Assembly (NCBI GenBank): GCA_903861835.1
Contig: CAIOVX010000036.1
Location: 1 to 43,295 of the forward strand
Direction of reading: 5' to 3'
Source of the DNA: Candidatus Firestoneibacteriota bacterium
GTDB taxonomy: Bacteria; Oederibacteriota; D2-FULL-39-29; CAIOVX01
DNA: 43,295 nucleotides
Position numbers and translations under genes: made by a program. The notes under the pieces were generated by a model that saw nothing but the letters and a program-made list of their open reading frames with translations, searched no databases and was not told where the DNA came from. The stretch's first letter is position 1. The number at the start of each line of letters is the position of its first letter. Below are positions 23,438 to 31,074 of this stretch, one piece after another.

Positions 23438-24780
23438 TAATAACTCCTTTTTTGCTGAAAATAATTCCTTGCAAGAACTTTATACGCGCCGGGAAACTCT
23501 CTTTTCGCTTCCCACGAAAGCGCCTGCCTCGCGCTTTCAATATCTCCGAGTTCAGCGAAGGAGAGACTTTTTTCAAAATCGCCGTAGATTCTGTGGTCCA
23601 GGTCAAGCAATCTGAAACTTCCGTAAAGATCTATCGCATTCTTGTAATCACCCTTAGCCTTAAAGCACCAGGCCAGGTTAACCTTCGAATGGCGTTTATT
23701 CTTCCCGTAGAACCTTATAATTACCTTAGTGTAATCCTCAGCGGCCCTATCAAGATCTAGATGCAGCATCCTGTCGCTGCCCAATATATAGAAGGTTCCC
23801 GCGTTCTCCTTGCCCCGTCTTATCCTTGCAGCCTCAGTTTCCACGAGTGAGGCATATTTTCTTCTTTCTCCGGAGTACTTTGCCATCTCTCCTGCCAAAA
23901 GCGCTTCTAAGCTTCCCGGATATTTTTTCTTGGTCAGCTCATAGTATCCGTCGGCCCCGGAGTAATCGCCTGTTATATCGGAAACAAACCCAAGCCTAAA
24001 CGCAGCGGAGGCGGCCTCTTCGGGGCCCGAGGGCGAAAGCAGAGCCGCCTTGAAACCTTCGGACGCCTTATCCCATTCTTGACTTTCCATATCCACGGAA
24101 GCCTGAAGAAACACCTTTCCGGGGTTTACTTCCGGAAGCTTTTCTGATTTACGTCTGAATATACCTTCGCAATAAATGAAGGCCCAGTCCAGCGCGTCAA
24201 AAACGAAGAAGCGCTTTCTTGCGGCGGAAGCTGATTCATTCAGCAGTAACTTCAGGTCCTCCACCCTCTGTTGCGCGGGAGCTGTTGCCGGAAGGTTAAT
24301 AGCCATATCAAGGGTCGCAAGGGTGCAAAGGTTCGGGTTCTCCCGTCCGAGCTCCCCAATCAAACACTGGCCAAGATAAAGCTTTAGGTCTTTCTCGCCC
24401 ACTTGAGCAGAGATTTGCGTTGAGCTGAGCCGGTTGAAAACAGCCGCACTTTCGTTAAAGATGGCGTACCTGTATAATCCCAGCAGCGCCAGCACACAGG
24501 CCGCGGCATAAAAATACTTCAGAGAGGGCTTAAGTATATCGTGGATAAGATCCCTGACTTCCAGCCTGTCTTCGCACGCGATAATAAGTTCTTTGTCGAA
24601 AACATCGCCAAAAGAGGAGCTCACATTCCAGGTAATAAATTCAGCTTCGGTCTTAAGTAAACCCAGGTAATAGGCGTGGCATTTGGGGCAGTATTTTATG
24701 TGCCCCCTCACCCTGTCAGCTTCCTGTTCCGACAGATTTCCGGTGGCATACTCAAGTATTTGGTCTTCAAAGCAGGGCAC
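23437..24780 (-). CDS. Anti-sigma-like zinc-finger protein with membrane helix and TPR repeats
   Basis: The 447-residue protein begins with a zf-HC2-type zinc finger (Cys3, His27, Cys31, Cys34), the fold of many anti-sigma factors. One membrane helix follows (about 90-107, YAAACVLALLGLYRYAIF), then a long tetratricopeptide-like section (about 230-447: EWDKASEGFKAAL, RAAEDYTKVII, DYKNAIDLYGSF). The layout fits an anti-sigma factor that holds the sigma factor in the cytoplasm and senses through an outer TPR domain. The start is GTG, right after the sigma gene TGA. It overlaps the aldo/keto reductase start. Confidence 0.82.
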   Translation of the reverse strand: MPCFEDQILEYATGNLSEQEADRVRGHIKYCPKCHAYYLGLLKTEAEFITWNVSSSFGDVFDKELIIACEDRLEVRDLIHDILKPSLKYFYAAACVLALLGLYRYAIFNESAAVFNRLSSTQISAQVGEKDLKLYLGQCLIGELGRENPNLCTLATLDMAINLPATAPAQQRVEDLKLLLNESASAARKRFFVFDALDWAFIYCEGIFRRKSEKLPEVNPGKVFLQASVDMESQEWDKASEGFKAALLSPSGPEEAASAAFRLGFVSDITGDYSGADGYYELTKKKYPGSLEALLAGEMAKYSGERRKYASLVETEAARIRRGKENAGTFYILGSDRMLHLDLDRAAEDYTKVIIRFYGKNKRHSKVNLAWCFKAKGDYKNAIDLYGSFRLLDLDHRIYGDFEKSLSFAELGDIESARQALSWEAKREFPGAYKVLARNYFQQKRSY

Positions 24781-25380
24781 TCAGTTACCGCCGCCGGCTT
24801 TTGCCGCGGAAGACTTCCTTGCCTTTCTTTTTCGCGGAGCCGTCTTTCCTGTTTTTCCGGACGAGGAGCTTCTGCTGCTTTGAAGCTCAAGACCCAGGAG
24901 ATCATAAGCAACTTTCATCTGCCATTTTACCCAGCTGGGTTTTTTCCCTACTACATCAGCGATATTGTTATAACTCAGGCTGTGATATTTTTGCATGATT
25001 ACCATAGCCCTATGCTCCGGGTCAAGCCTGTCAAATGCCCGAACTACATATTCTTCCGGAAGCCTTGCCGCAAGATTCCGGATAGCTTTACTACGCGGAA
25101 AGCGGTCAAGACAGACATGATAAAATATCCGGAAAAGCCAGGTTAAAACGCTGCTTCCAATGCGGTAGCTGTCCCGTTTTGCCGCCGCCCTCAACAGGCA
25201 TTCTTTCACGGCTGAAGAGGCCGCAGCGTCATCGCAAAGCATTCGTTGGGCAAAAGCCGCCGCGTGCTTCCTGTACCTTTCATAGAGGAGTTCGAACGCA
25301 AACGGATTCCTGTCTTGAATGTGCAGCAGGAGTGCTGTGTCCGGGCTTTGCTTATTTAGTTCAGGAAGTTTTTTTTCCAT
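24781..25380 (-). CDS. ECF-type RNA polymerase sigma factor
   Basis: The 199-residue protein resembles an ECF sigma factor. Region 2 is near the N-terminus (PFAFELLYERYRKHAAAFA, then YRIGSSVLTWLFRI). Region 4 follows, LDPEHRAMVIMQKYHSLSYNNIADVVGKKPSWVKWQM, ending in the recognition helix. Both regions are diverged from textbook ECFs. A basic, Ser-rich tail follows (KTAPRKRKARKSS). Its ATG at 25380 lies 20 bases inside the end of queF, with no clear ribosome-binding site, so it depends on translation of queF. The anti-sigma-like gene directly follows. Target promoters are unknown. Confidence 0.85.
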   Translation of the reverse strand: MEKKLPELNKQSPDTALLLHIQDRNPFAFELLYERYRKHAAAFAQRMLCDDAAASSAVKECLLRAAAKRDSYRIGSSVLTWLFRIFYHVCLDRFPRSKAIRNLAARLPEEYVVRAFDRLDPEHRAMVIMQKYHSLSYNNIADVVGKKPSWVKWQMKVAYDLLGLELQSSRSSSSGKTGKTAPRKRKARKSSAAKAGGGN

Positions 25381-25753
25381 ATTTCGCAAAAATATCAGAC
25401 CTGATGCCGCCGCGGGGACTGAACTCGCCCTTTATCTCGGCGGACACCGGCTTGACTGCCTTCACAAAATCACGGAGTATCCGGTTTACCGCGTTCTCGT
25501 AGAAGATTCCAATGTTGCGGTAGGCCAGGATATATTCCTTCAGCGATTTTAGTTCCGCGCACCATTTCCCGGGAACATACTTTATAGTCAGCACGCCAAA
25601 ATCCGGCAGCCCGGTCTTGGGGCAGATTGCGGTATATTCCGGAAGCGTTATGGTAATCTCGTAACCCTTAAACTGATTCTCAAAGGATTCGAGTTCCGGA
25701 AGTTTCGCGGAAAGCCCTGCTTTCGCGTGTTCTTCGGTATATCTTCTTTTCAT
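25361..25753 (-). CDS. queF: NADPH-dependent 7-cyano-7-deazaguanine reductase (short QueF)
   Basis: The 130-residue enzyme reduces preQ0 to preQ1 in queuosine synthesis. It carries the nucleophilic Cys44 in AICPKTGLPDFG and Asp51 close by, then the substrate-binding ELKSLKEYILAYRNIGIFYENAVNRI section. Its length is that of the single-domain YkvM type. Its ATG overlaps the tpx stop by one base (TAATG) and its end overlaps the sigma factor gene. Other queuosine genes are not in the window. This is an unusual partner for a thiol peroxidase and a sigma factor. Confidence 0.95.
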   Translation of the reverse strand: MKRRYTEEHAKAGLSAKLPELESFENQFKGYEITITLPEYTAICPKTGLPDFGVLTIKYVPGKWCAELKSLKEYILAYRNIGIFYENAVNRILRDFVKAVKPVSAEIKGEFSPRGGIRSDIFAKYGKKTS

Positions 25754-26271
25754 TATTTTAATATCTCCTTCAGAGCCGCAAGCGCCTTCGTGTAGTCAGG
25801 ATGGGTCGAAACCTCTTTTACATACTCCACATATCTTACGGTGTCAGACGCGTCAACAATAAAGATGGAGCGGGTGAGGAGCCGGAGTTCCTTGATGAGC
25901 GCCCCATAGGCCGCTCCAAACGAACCGTGCATATGATCTGAGACAGTCTTGACTTTGCTGATAGTATGCGCTCCGCAGTATCTCTTCTGCGCGAAAGGCA
26001 GGTCCATACTGACGGTATAGAGCACGAAATCACCTGCCATTTTGTTCGCCTCGGCTTCAAAGCGCTGAGTCTGCAAGTCGCAGACGGGAGTGTCAAGAGA
26101 AGGAACTACGGAAAGCAGCCTCACCTTTCCTTTGCTGGAAGCAAGCGTTACCGCGCCAAAATCATTGTCAACAACCGTAAAATCAGGGGCTTTTTGCCCC
26201 GCCTTTACTTCCTCCCCGATAAGAGTAAGCGGACCGCCGTGCATAGTCACAACACCTTTTCTTTCTGTCAT
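25753..26271 (-). CDS. tpx: Thiol peroxidase
   Basis: The 172-residue atypical 2-Cys peroxiredoxin has the Tpx signature VPSLDTPVCDLQT with peroxidatic Cys64 and resolving Cys99 in LPFAQKRYCGA. It reduces hydrogen peroxide and alkyl peroxides with thioredoxin. It lacks a signal peptide. The ATG at 26271 follows GAGGAGAAT. It is the first gene of a five-gene operon (tpx, queF, sigma, anti-sigma/TPR, aldo/keto reductase) in which every junction overlaps or abuts. Its promoter has an extended -10. Confidence 0.96.
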   Translation of the reverse strand: MTERKGVVTMHGGPLTLIGEEVKAGQKAPDFTVVDNDFGAVTLASSKGKVRLLSVVPSLDTPVCDLQTQRFEAEANKMAGDFVLYTVSMDLPFAQKRYCGAHTISKVKTVSDHMHGSFGAAYGALIKELRLLTRSIFIVDASDTVRYVEYVKEVSTHPDYTKALAALKEILK

Positions 26272-26309
26272 ATTCTCCTCCTATAAGAGATAAGCTTTTT
26301 TGATTTTGC

Positions 26310-26358
26310 AGATTGTACGACCAATCTTGATTACCCATATAAGCGTATTATTATATCA
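26310..26358 (-). promoter_or_regulatory. tpx operon promoter and leader inverted repeat
   Basis: On the minus strand TGATATAAT (26358-26350) is a perfect extended -10, with a predicted start near 26343 and a 71-base leader. In the leader an inverted repeat AGATTG (26310-26315), six bases, CAATCT (26322-26327) could bind a regulator or fold in RNA. A further short palindrome AGCAG-A-CTGCT (26377-26387) lies at about -39. Confidence 0.55.
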
Positions 26359-26385
26359 TATTGGTTTTTATTATTCAGCAGACTG

Positions 26386-28101
26386 CTATCGCGCAAGAAA
26401 CTTGAGCAGGTCTTTCAGCGGAAGACAGTTTATCACATCCTTCTTCTCGAGCCAGCCCCTGCGGGCGGTGATTACTCCGTATTTCATATTTTCAAGCTCG
26501 CCTATGGCGTGGGAATCAGTATTAATGCTGACAGGCGCGCCTTTTTCCTTTGCCGCCCTGCAGTTGATGTCGGTAAGATCTAACCGGTAAGGGGAGGCTG
26601 AAAGCTCCAGAGCCACTCCTTCGCCGGAAGCCGCCGCTATGACTTCTCCCATATCTATTTCATACGGTTCCCGCTCGTTCAATAACCGGCCCGTGGGGTG
26701 CCCAAATATTTTTATCCTTCCGCTTTTGAAAGCGCGGATTACTCTTTTGGTCATCTCGTCCTTCTTCATTCGAAACGAGGTATGCACCGAACCAATCGCG
26801 TAATCCAGCCGGGAGAGCAAACCATCATTATAGTCCAGTGTTCCGTCGGGCTTTATGTCAACCTCACTGCCGCAGAGCACCCTCAGGCCCTTCAGTATTT
26901 TGTTCAACGTTTCTATTTCTTTTATCCTCTTAAGCAGCAATTCCGGAGATAACCCTCTCGCCACTTTCAGCGAAGCGGAATGATCAGTTATCCCAATATA
27001 CTCATAACCCTTCTTCTTCGCCGCAGAGACAAGCTCGCCGATACTGCCGGTCCCGTCTGATGCAGCGGTGTGCATATGAAGGTCTCCCCTGATATCCTCA
27101 AGTTCAATAAGGCGGGGGAGCTTGCCGTTAAACGCAGCTTCTATCTCGCCCCTTCCCTCGCGCAGTTCCGGCTCTATATATGGAAGGCCAAGCGCGCGGT
27201 ATACTTCTGCTTCGGTCTTCGCGGCTACGCGCTTCTTCCCTTTAAAAACCCCGTACTCGGAAAGCTTCAGGCCTTTTTTTATTGCCAGTTCGCGAAGCAA
27301 AATATTATGCTCTTTTGAACCGGTAAAATAATTCAATGCGGCGCCGAATTCTTCCGTAGAAATCACCCGCAGGTCTGCCTGTATGCCGTCTTTCGTAAGG
27401 ATAGAAGCTTTAGTGCCTCCCTTCGCAAGCACTCTGGCCACACTTTCAAAACCCGTAAAGGCTTCGATTGCTTTGCCGTGTTCTTTCGCGGCAACCAGAA
27501 GGTCTATGTCTCCAGCCGTTTCTTTCCCGCGCCTTAAGCTGCCGGCAAAAACGGCTTCTTTCGCCCCGGCCGCCTTTAGTTCTTTAATGAGGCCTTCGGC
27601 AACAGGCAAAGCGTCGCCGAGGCGCATCCGCTCCTTTCCTTTCTTCCTGTATTCAATCCCCTTGAGAATGTTCTCCTCAGTTTTTCCCCCCATCCCCTTC
27701 AGGCCTTTCAACTTACCGGCTTTCACTGCTTTTTCAAGCCCTTTCATATCCTTAATACCAAGTTCTTCAAAGAAGAATTTTGCTTTCTTCGGACCGACGC
27801 CCTGGACGGAGAGGAGTTCCAGCAGCCCTTCCGGCAGTTCCTTCTTGAGCTCCTCAAAATACCTTATTTTGCCTGTGTTAAACAACTCTTCCAGTTTTTT
27901 CGCAAGCCCCTCTCCGATGCCCGGGATCTGCGTGAGTCCTTTGATACCGTTTTCTTTATGGAGTTTTTCCAGGTCTTCCGGATAGGTAGAAAGTATCTCC
28001 GCCGCTTTCAGGTAGGCCCGTATCTTGAATATCATCTCTCCCTTTATCTCAAGGAGCTCGCCAATTTCCAGCATTATTTTACCGATATCTGCGTTCTTCA
28101 T
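26386..28101 (-). CDS. polX: DNA polymerase/3'-5' exonuclease PolX
   Basis: The 571-residue protein has the standard PolX order. Helix-hairpin-helix DNA-binding units (about 1-145, with LTQIPGIGEGLAKKL and LSVQGVGPKKAKFF) are followed by a family X nucleotidyltransferase core with GSLRRGKETAGDIDLL (about 187-202) carrying the two catalytic aspartates. A C-terminal PHP domain (about 335-571) has DLHMHTAASDG, GITDHS and HPTGR metal motifs. It fills gaps in base excision repair. The length is typical. Its start overlaps the UroD-like stop by four bases (ATGA). Confidence 0.95.
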   Translation of the reverse strand: MKNADIGKIMLEIGELLEIKGEMIFKIRAYLKAAEILSTYPEDLEKLHKENGIKGLTQIPGIGEGLAKKLEELFNTGKIRYFEELKKELPEGLLELLSVQGVGPKKAKFFFEELGIKDMKGLEKAVKAGKLKGLKGMGGKTEENILKGIEYRKKGKERMRLGDALPVAEGLIKELKAAGAKEAVFAGSLRRGKETAGDIDLLVAAKEHGKAIEAFTGFESVARVLAKGGTKASILTKDGIQADLRVISTEEFGAALNYFTGSKEHNILLRELAIKKGLKLSEYGVFKGKKRVAAKTEAEVYRALGLPYIEPELREGRGEIEAAFNGKLPRLIELEDIRGDLHMHTAASDGTGSIGELVSAAKKKGYEYIGITDHSASLKVARGLSPELLLKRIKEIETLNKILKGLRVLCGSEVDIKPDGTLDYNDGLLSRLDYAIGSVHTSFRMKKDEMTKRVIRAFKSGRIKIFGHPTGRLLNEREPYEIDMGEVIAAASGEGVALELSASPYRLDLTDINCRAAKEKGAPVSINTDSHAIGELENMKYGVITARRGWLEKKDVINCLPLKDLLKFLAR

Positions 28102-29216
28102 TTTTTCTGAGTTTCATTCACCCTGTCAAGATTCCAATCTTTCATTCCGAATAACTCTTTCTTGCGGTTGAGGTAATACACATAGTTTTCCCACGATACA
28201 TCCGGCGGGCACCTGTGATCCACATGCGGGATGAAGCCCCCGTCTTCTACAAGGGGCAGGAGCCGCAGAAGTTCCGCGTCAATCTCCTTCTTTCCTTTAG
28301 AAAGTTTTGTTTTGTCCACTCCGCCCATAAGGCGCATTTCTTTGCCGAACCTCTTCCTAAGTTCCAGCGGGTCTGTTCCATTGACCTCTATGGGAAACAT
28401 TATGTTCACGCCGCAGTCAAGCCAACAGCCGGCCAGGTCATAGATGCGCCCGTCACAGTCCAGGAAGGTGAGGTCTGTCCCGTATTTTCGCAATAAGCCC
28501 GTGATCTTCTTGTAATGTTTCGCGGCGTATTTATTGAACATCTCCGGGGAAATTATCGGGCCGTGGTTGAACGCTATGTCTTCCCACATTGAAGCGGCGT
28601 CGAAGGCGTGCTTTTTAAGCACCGGCTCAAGAGTGTCAACTATCAAATCGGCCCAGGTTTCTATTATTTCTTCCATAAGCACAGGATCATCATAGAACAT
28701 CATCGCGAAATTCTCAAATCCTATCAGGTCCCGGGGAACGCCGAGAAGGCTCCCTGCGCTTATAATAACCGGATTTCCTGTCGCTTTTGCTTTGGCTACC
28801 CTTGCGTCAATGTCGGCCGGTATTCTTTTGGCGCGGTCTTTTACCAGCCGCTGCTTGTATTCCTTCCAGGACTCGCGATCTTTCAAACCGTAGTCAATAT
28901 AATTAGGTATTGAAGAAGCCCCGCCGGTGAAGACCTTCTTTGTCACATTCTCGTGGTCAACAACAATCTTGTAGTCTTTATTCTCTTCAATAACTTTTTC
29001 GGCAAAAGGGTACAAAAAACCAAGCTTAAGAGATATCCCCTCCATTCCGTCAAAACCTATGAACGGATCAAGCTTTCCCTCGTTGTTATATTTAGCGTCC
29101 AGTCCTTCAGTGTGCCACCTGGGGATAGTTTCATCCCAGTAGCCGTACTCCCTGTTGAAGACACGGTCATACGGCTTGTAGTGCAAAACTGCGTTCCATC
29201 TTTCCCGTGAATTCAT
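28098..29216 (-). CDS. UroD/MtaA-family protein (paralogue 1)
   Basis: The 372-residue protein belongs to the uroporphyrinogen decarboxylase superfamily, which includes corrinoid methyltransferases MtaA, MtbA and CmuA. It opens MNSRERWNAVLHYKPYDRV, and has SLLGVPRDLIGFENFAMMFYD, the zinc-ligand region LTFLDCDGRIYDL and HVDHRCPPDVSWENY at the end. The zinc motif HSCG of the second copy (31075-32181) reads DCDG here, so the metal site may differ. No heme genes or corrinoid proteins are near, so a role in methyl transfer is possible but not shown. It is co-translated with polX. Confidence 0.84.
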   Translation of the reverse strand: MNSRERWNAVLHYKPYDRVFNREYGYWDETIPRWHTEGLDAKYNNEGKLDPFIGFDGMEGISLKLGFLYPFAEKVIEENKDYKIVVDHENVTKKVFTGGASSIPNYIDYGLKDRESWKEYKQRLVKDRAKRIPADIDARVAKAKATGNPVIISAGSLLGVPRDLIGFENFAMMFYDDPVLMEEIIETWADLIVDTLEPVLKKHAFDAASMWEDIAFNHGPIISPEMFNKYAAKHYKKITGLLRKYGTDLTFLDCDGRIYDLAGCWLDCGVNIMFPIEVNGTDPLELRKRFGKEMRLMGGVDKTKLSKGKKEIDAELLRLLPLVEDGGFIPHVDHRCPPDVSWENYVYYLNRKKELFGMKDWNLDRVNETQKK

Positions 29217-29252
29217 GCTGCCTCCAATGTATAAGGACAGTTTACAACAGTA

Positions 29253-29567
29253 TCATTTTATGCTTTCGCTGATCCACTTGAGATAATCAGGATTCCCTGC
29301 TTCTACCGGCACTGCGATTATCTCCGGAACCGTATACGAGTGGATGCTTTTTACCTTCTTTTCAACCGCCTTAAAGAGCCGTTTTTCGGTCTTTGCAATA
29401 AGCAGGCATTCATCAGCTTTCTCTATCTTTCCTTTCCACCAGTAACGGGAAGTTATTTTGGGAATGGTATTTACACAAGCGACAAGTTTAGCTTTCAGCA
29501 GCTTGTCCGCTATAAGGCGGGATTCTTTCGCGCCGGGGCAAGTGATAAAGATAACTATATATCTCAT
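29253..29567 (-). CDS. cutA: CutA-family trimeric protein
   Basis: The 104-residue protein matches CutA1. It has ITCPGAKESRLIADKLLKAKLVACVN at the N-terminus, the conserved SRYWWKGKIEKADECLLIAKT and the end HSYTVPEIIAVPV. CutA proteins form very stable trimers linked to divalent cation tolerance, but the molecular role remains unclear. AGAGG precedes the start. It lies 36 bases downstream of nothing essential: the UroD-like gene starts just beyond it and a repeat cluster lies upstream, so it is probably transcribed alone. Confidence 0.93.
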   Translation of the reverse strand: MRYIVIFITCPGAKESRLIADKLLKAKLVACVNTIPKITSRYWWKGKIEKADECLLIAKTEKRLFKAVEKKVKSIHSYTVPEIIAVPVEAGNPDYLKWISESIK

Positions 29568-29581
29568 ATTAACCTCTGATT

Positions 29582-29712
29582 AAAAGTTTGTAAGGTTTAT
29601 AAGGTTCATAAGGTTTATAAAGTAAAAGCAAAGCAAAACCAAACCACAATAATTATATCTTAAGATTACGTATGGTCTGGTTCTATGTTTTACCTTACAA
29701 ACTTTGCAAACG
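29582..29712. repeat. Family A period-9 inverted repeat (A4), joined to D2
   Basis: Left arm (29582-29626): GTTTGTAAG, GTTTATAAG, GTTCATAAG, GTTTATAAA. Right arm (29689-29712): ACCTTACAA, ACTTTGCAA. About 62 unique bases separate them, including the palindrome ATCTTAAGAT. The right arm runs straight into a two-hairpin element. Confidence 0.8.
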
Positions 29713-29790
29713 TTATTCTGCTATGCCGGACGTAGTCCGGCATGAAATATATATCCTTCCCTACAGAACAAGACGCACAAAGTGCGGCTT
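29713..29790. repeat. Family D two-hairpin element, copy 2 (D2)
   Basis: Hairpin 1: ATGCCGGAC (29723-29731), GTA, GTCCGGCAT (29735-29743). Hairpin 2: AAGACGCAC (29770-29778), AAA, GTGCGGCTT (29782-29790). Loops differ from copy 1 while stems are identical. It ends 8 bases from the MEMO-family stop. Confidence 0.87.
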
Positions 29791-29798
29791 ATAAACCA

Positions 29799-30605
29799 TT
29801 ATTTAATAATTATTCCCGCGTACCCCACCACCTGCTCAAAATCCCCGCTCTCTTCGCCGGAGTTTGAGTATTTAACTAGTTCGGCTTTTGTCGCCCCGAG
29901 TTCCTTTACTGCCGAAAGCATCGCGACCGCCGGCGCCCAGCCGCACATGCTGATATCGTTTTCGCGCACAGTTTCCGCGAGGGCGCGTCCGTCCAGCGCG
30001 AGCAATTTCCCAATAGCCAGTTCATCTTTTCTTTTAGCGGATTCCGCGCTCTCGCAATGGGTCATATCCGAACTTGCGATAATGCAGGCAGAAACCCCGG
30101 TTTTTTTGACCGCGGCAGCGGCGCTTTTGCCTATGGCTTCCAGAACTTTTATATCGCCGGTTGCCAGGCAGACAGGGACTATTTTAATATTTTTAAAATA
30201 ATATTGCAGAAATGGAAGCTGTACCTCAATAGAATGTTCATTTTGGTGCGCTAGGCCGTCTTGTTTAAGAAATTTGCACGAGGAAAGCATATCTGAGGCT
30301 GTCTTTGAATCTATTTCTAGATTCCCAAGAGGAGTCTGCCAGGCGCCCTCCGTCATTATCGACGCTTCGGTTCCAAGACCCGTATGATTGGGCCCGAAAA
30401 TGATAAAAGTGTCAACAGGGGCTATCTTTGAAAGGGTCATCGCGGCAGTCCGTCCGGAATACATATAGCCCGCATGCGGGCAGACCGCGCCCAGGACTTT
30501 CTCTGTGGAGCGTTTAAGCCCACGGACGCGCTTTTCTATATCGGCCAAAAGAGCCGCTTTGCTGCCCGGATAAAACCTGCCTGAAGCGACAGGTTTCCTA
30601 AGCAT
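29799..30605 (-). CDS. MEMO-family (AmmeMemoRadiSam system protein B) protein
   Basis: The 268-residue protein matches the MEMO1 family of class III dioxygenase-like proteins. It has VCPHAGYMYSGRTAAMTL near residue 45, FIIFGPNHTG, NEHSIEVQLPFLQYYF and IASSDMTHCE. The three histidines and acidic residues that bind metal in dioxygenases are partly present. In many anaerobes it sits with AMMECR1 and a radical-SAM gene; neither is seen here. Its start overlaps the ybaB stop by one base (TAATG), so the two are co-translated. Bacterial role unknown. Confidence 0.9.
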   Translation of the reverse strand: MLRKPVASGRFYPGSKAALLADIEKRVRGLKRSTEKVLGAVCPHAGYMYSGRTAAMTLSKIAPVDTFIIFGPNHTGLGTEASIMTEGAWQTPLGNLEIDSKTASDMLSSCKFLKQDGLAHQNEHSIEVQLPFLQYYFKNIKIVPVCLATGDIKVLEAIGKSAAAAVKKTGVSACIIASSDMTHCESAESAKRKDELAIGKLLALDGRALAETVRENDISMCGWAPAVAMLSAVKELGATKAELVKYSNSGEESGDFEQVVGYAGIIIK

Positions 30606-30913
30606 TACATCATCCCGGGGAGGTTTATTCCCATCTCTTTTGAGACCTGCTGCATCCTGGCCGCTGATTTCTGCTGGGCCTGCCCTACCGCGTTGGAGAT
30701 AGCGCGTTTAAGCATATTCTGCAATTCAACTCCCTTTTCCGGGACAAGGTAAAAAGGGTCAATTGAAAGGTCCATCACCTTCATCTCGCCGTTCATCGTG
30801 ACTTTTATTTTTCCGCCGGCCTCTTCAATGGTCACGCTAATCTGCTCCATTTCCTTCTTAATCCTTTTCTGCAGATCGTACAGCTGTTTCATTTGTTTAA
30901 GTTTGTCTAACAT
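30605..30913 (-). CDS. YbaB/EbfC nucleoid-associated protein
   Basis: The 102-residue protein has the YbaB layout: an N-terminal coiled coil (MLDKLKQMKQLYDLQKRIKKEM), a central beta sheet with GGKIKVTMNGEMKVMDLSID, and a C-terminal helix ending NLPGMM. These dimers bind DNA without strict sequence specificity and often lie next to dnaX and recR; neither is in the window. The start at 30913 is fixed by AAGGAGAGAAG. A MEMO-family gene follows with a one-base overlap. Confidence 0.93.
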   Translation of the reverse strand: MLDKLKQMKQLYDLQKRIKKEMEQISVTIEEAGGKIKVTMNGEMKVMDLSIDPFYLVPEKGVELQNMLKRAISNAVGQAQQKSAARMQQVSKEMGINLPGMM

Positions 30914-30935
30914 CTTCTCTCCTTGAAGCAATAAT

Positions 30936-31070
30936 GGTTTATAACGTTCTTAACGTTACTAACGTTTGTAACGTAATGCAAACCGCAACAAATCAGGCTA
31001 AACCATCTTTACGTTATAAACGTTATAAACGTTACGAACGTTACAAACGTTTCAAACCTTACAAACTTTT
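30936..31070. repeat. Family A period-9 inverted repeat (A5), the longest and cleanest
   Basis: Left arm (30936-30981): TTTATAACG, TTCTTAACG, TTACTAACG, TTTGTAACG. Right arm (about 31011-31070): ACGTTATAA twice, ACGTTACGA, ACGTTACAA, ACGTTTCAA, ACCTTACAA. About 30 unique bases lie between. It ends 5 bases before the stop of the second UroD-like gene (31075). Confidence 0.87.
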
Positions 31071-31074
31071 GTTT

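Noticed and set aside
30936-31070. Possible CRISPR array
   Set aside because: Units are only 9 bases, degenerate and tandem without spacers, and arranged as an inverted pair. No cas genes are nearby.
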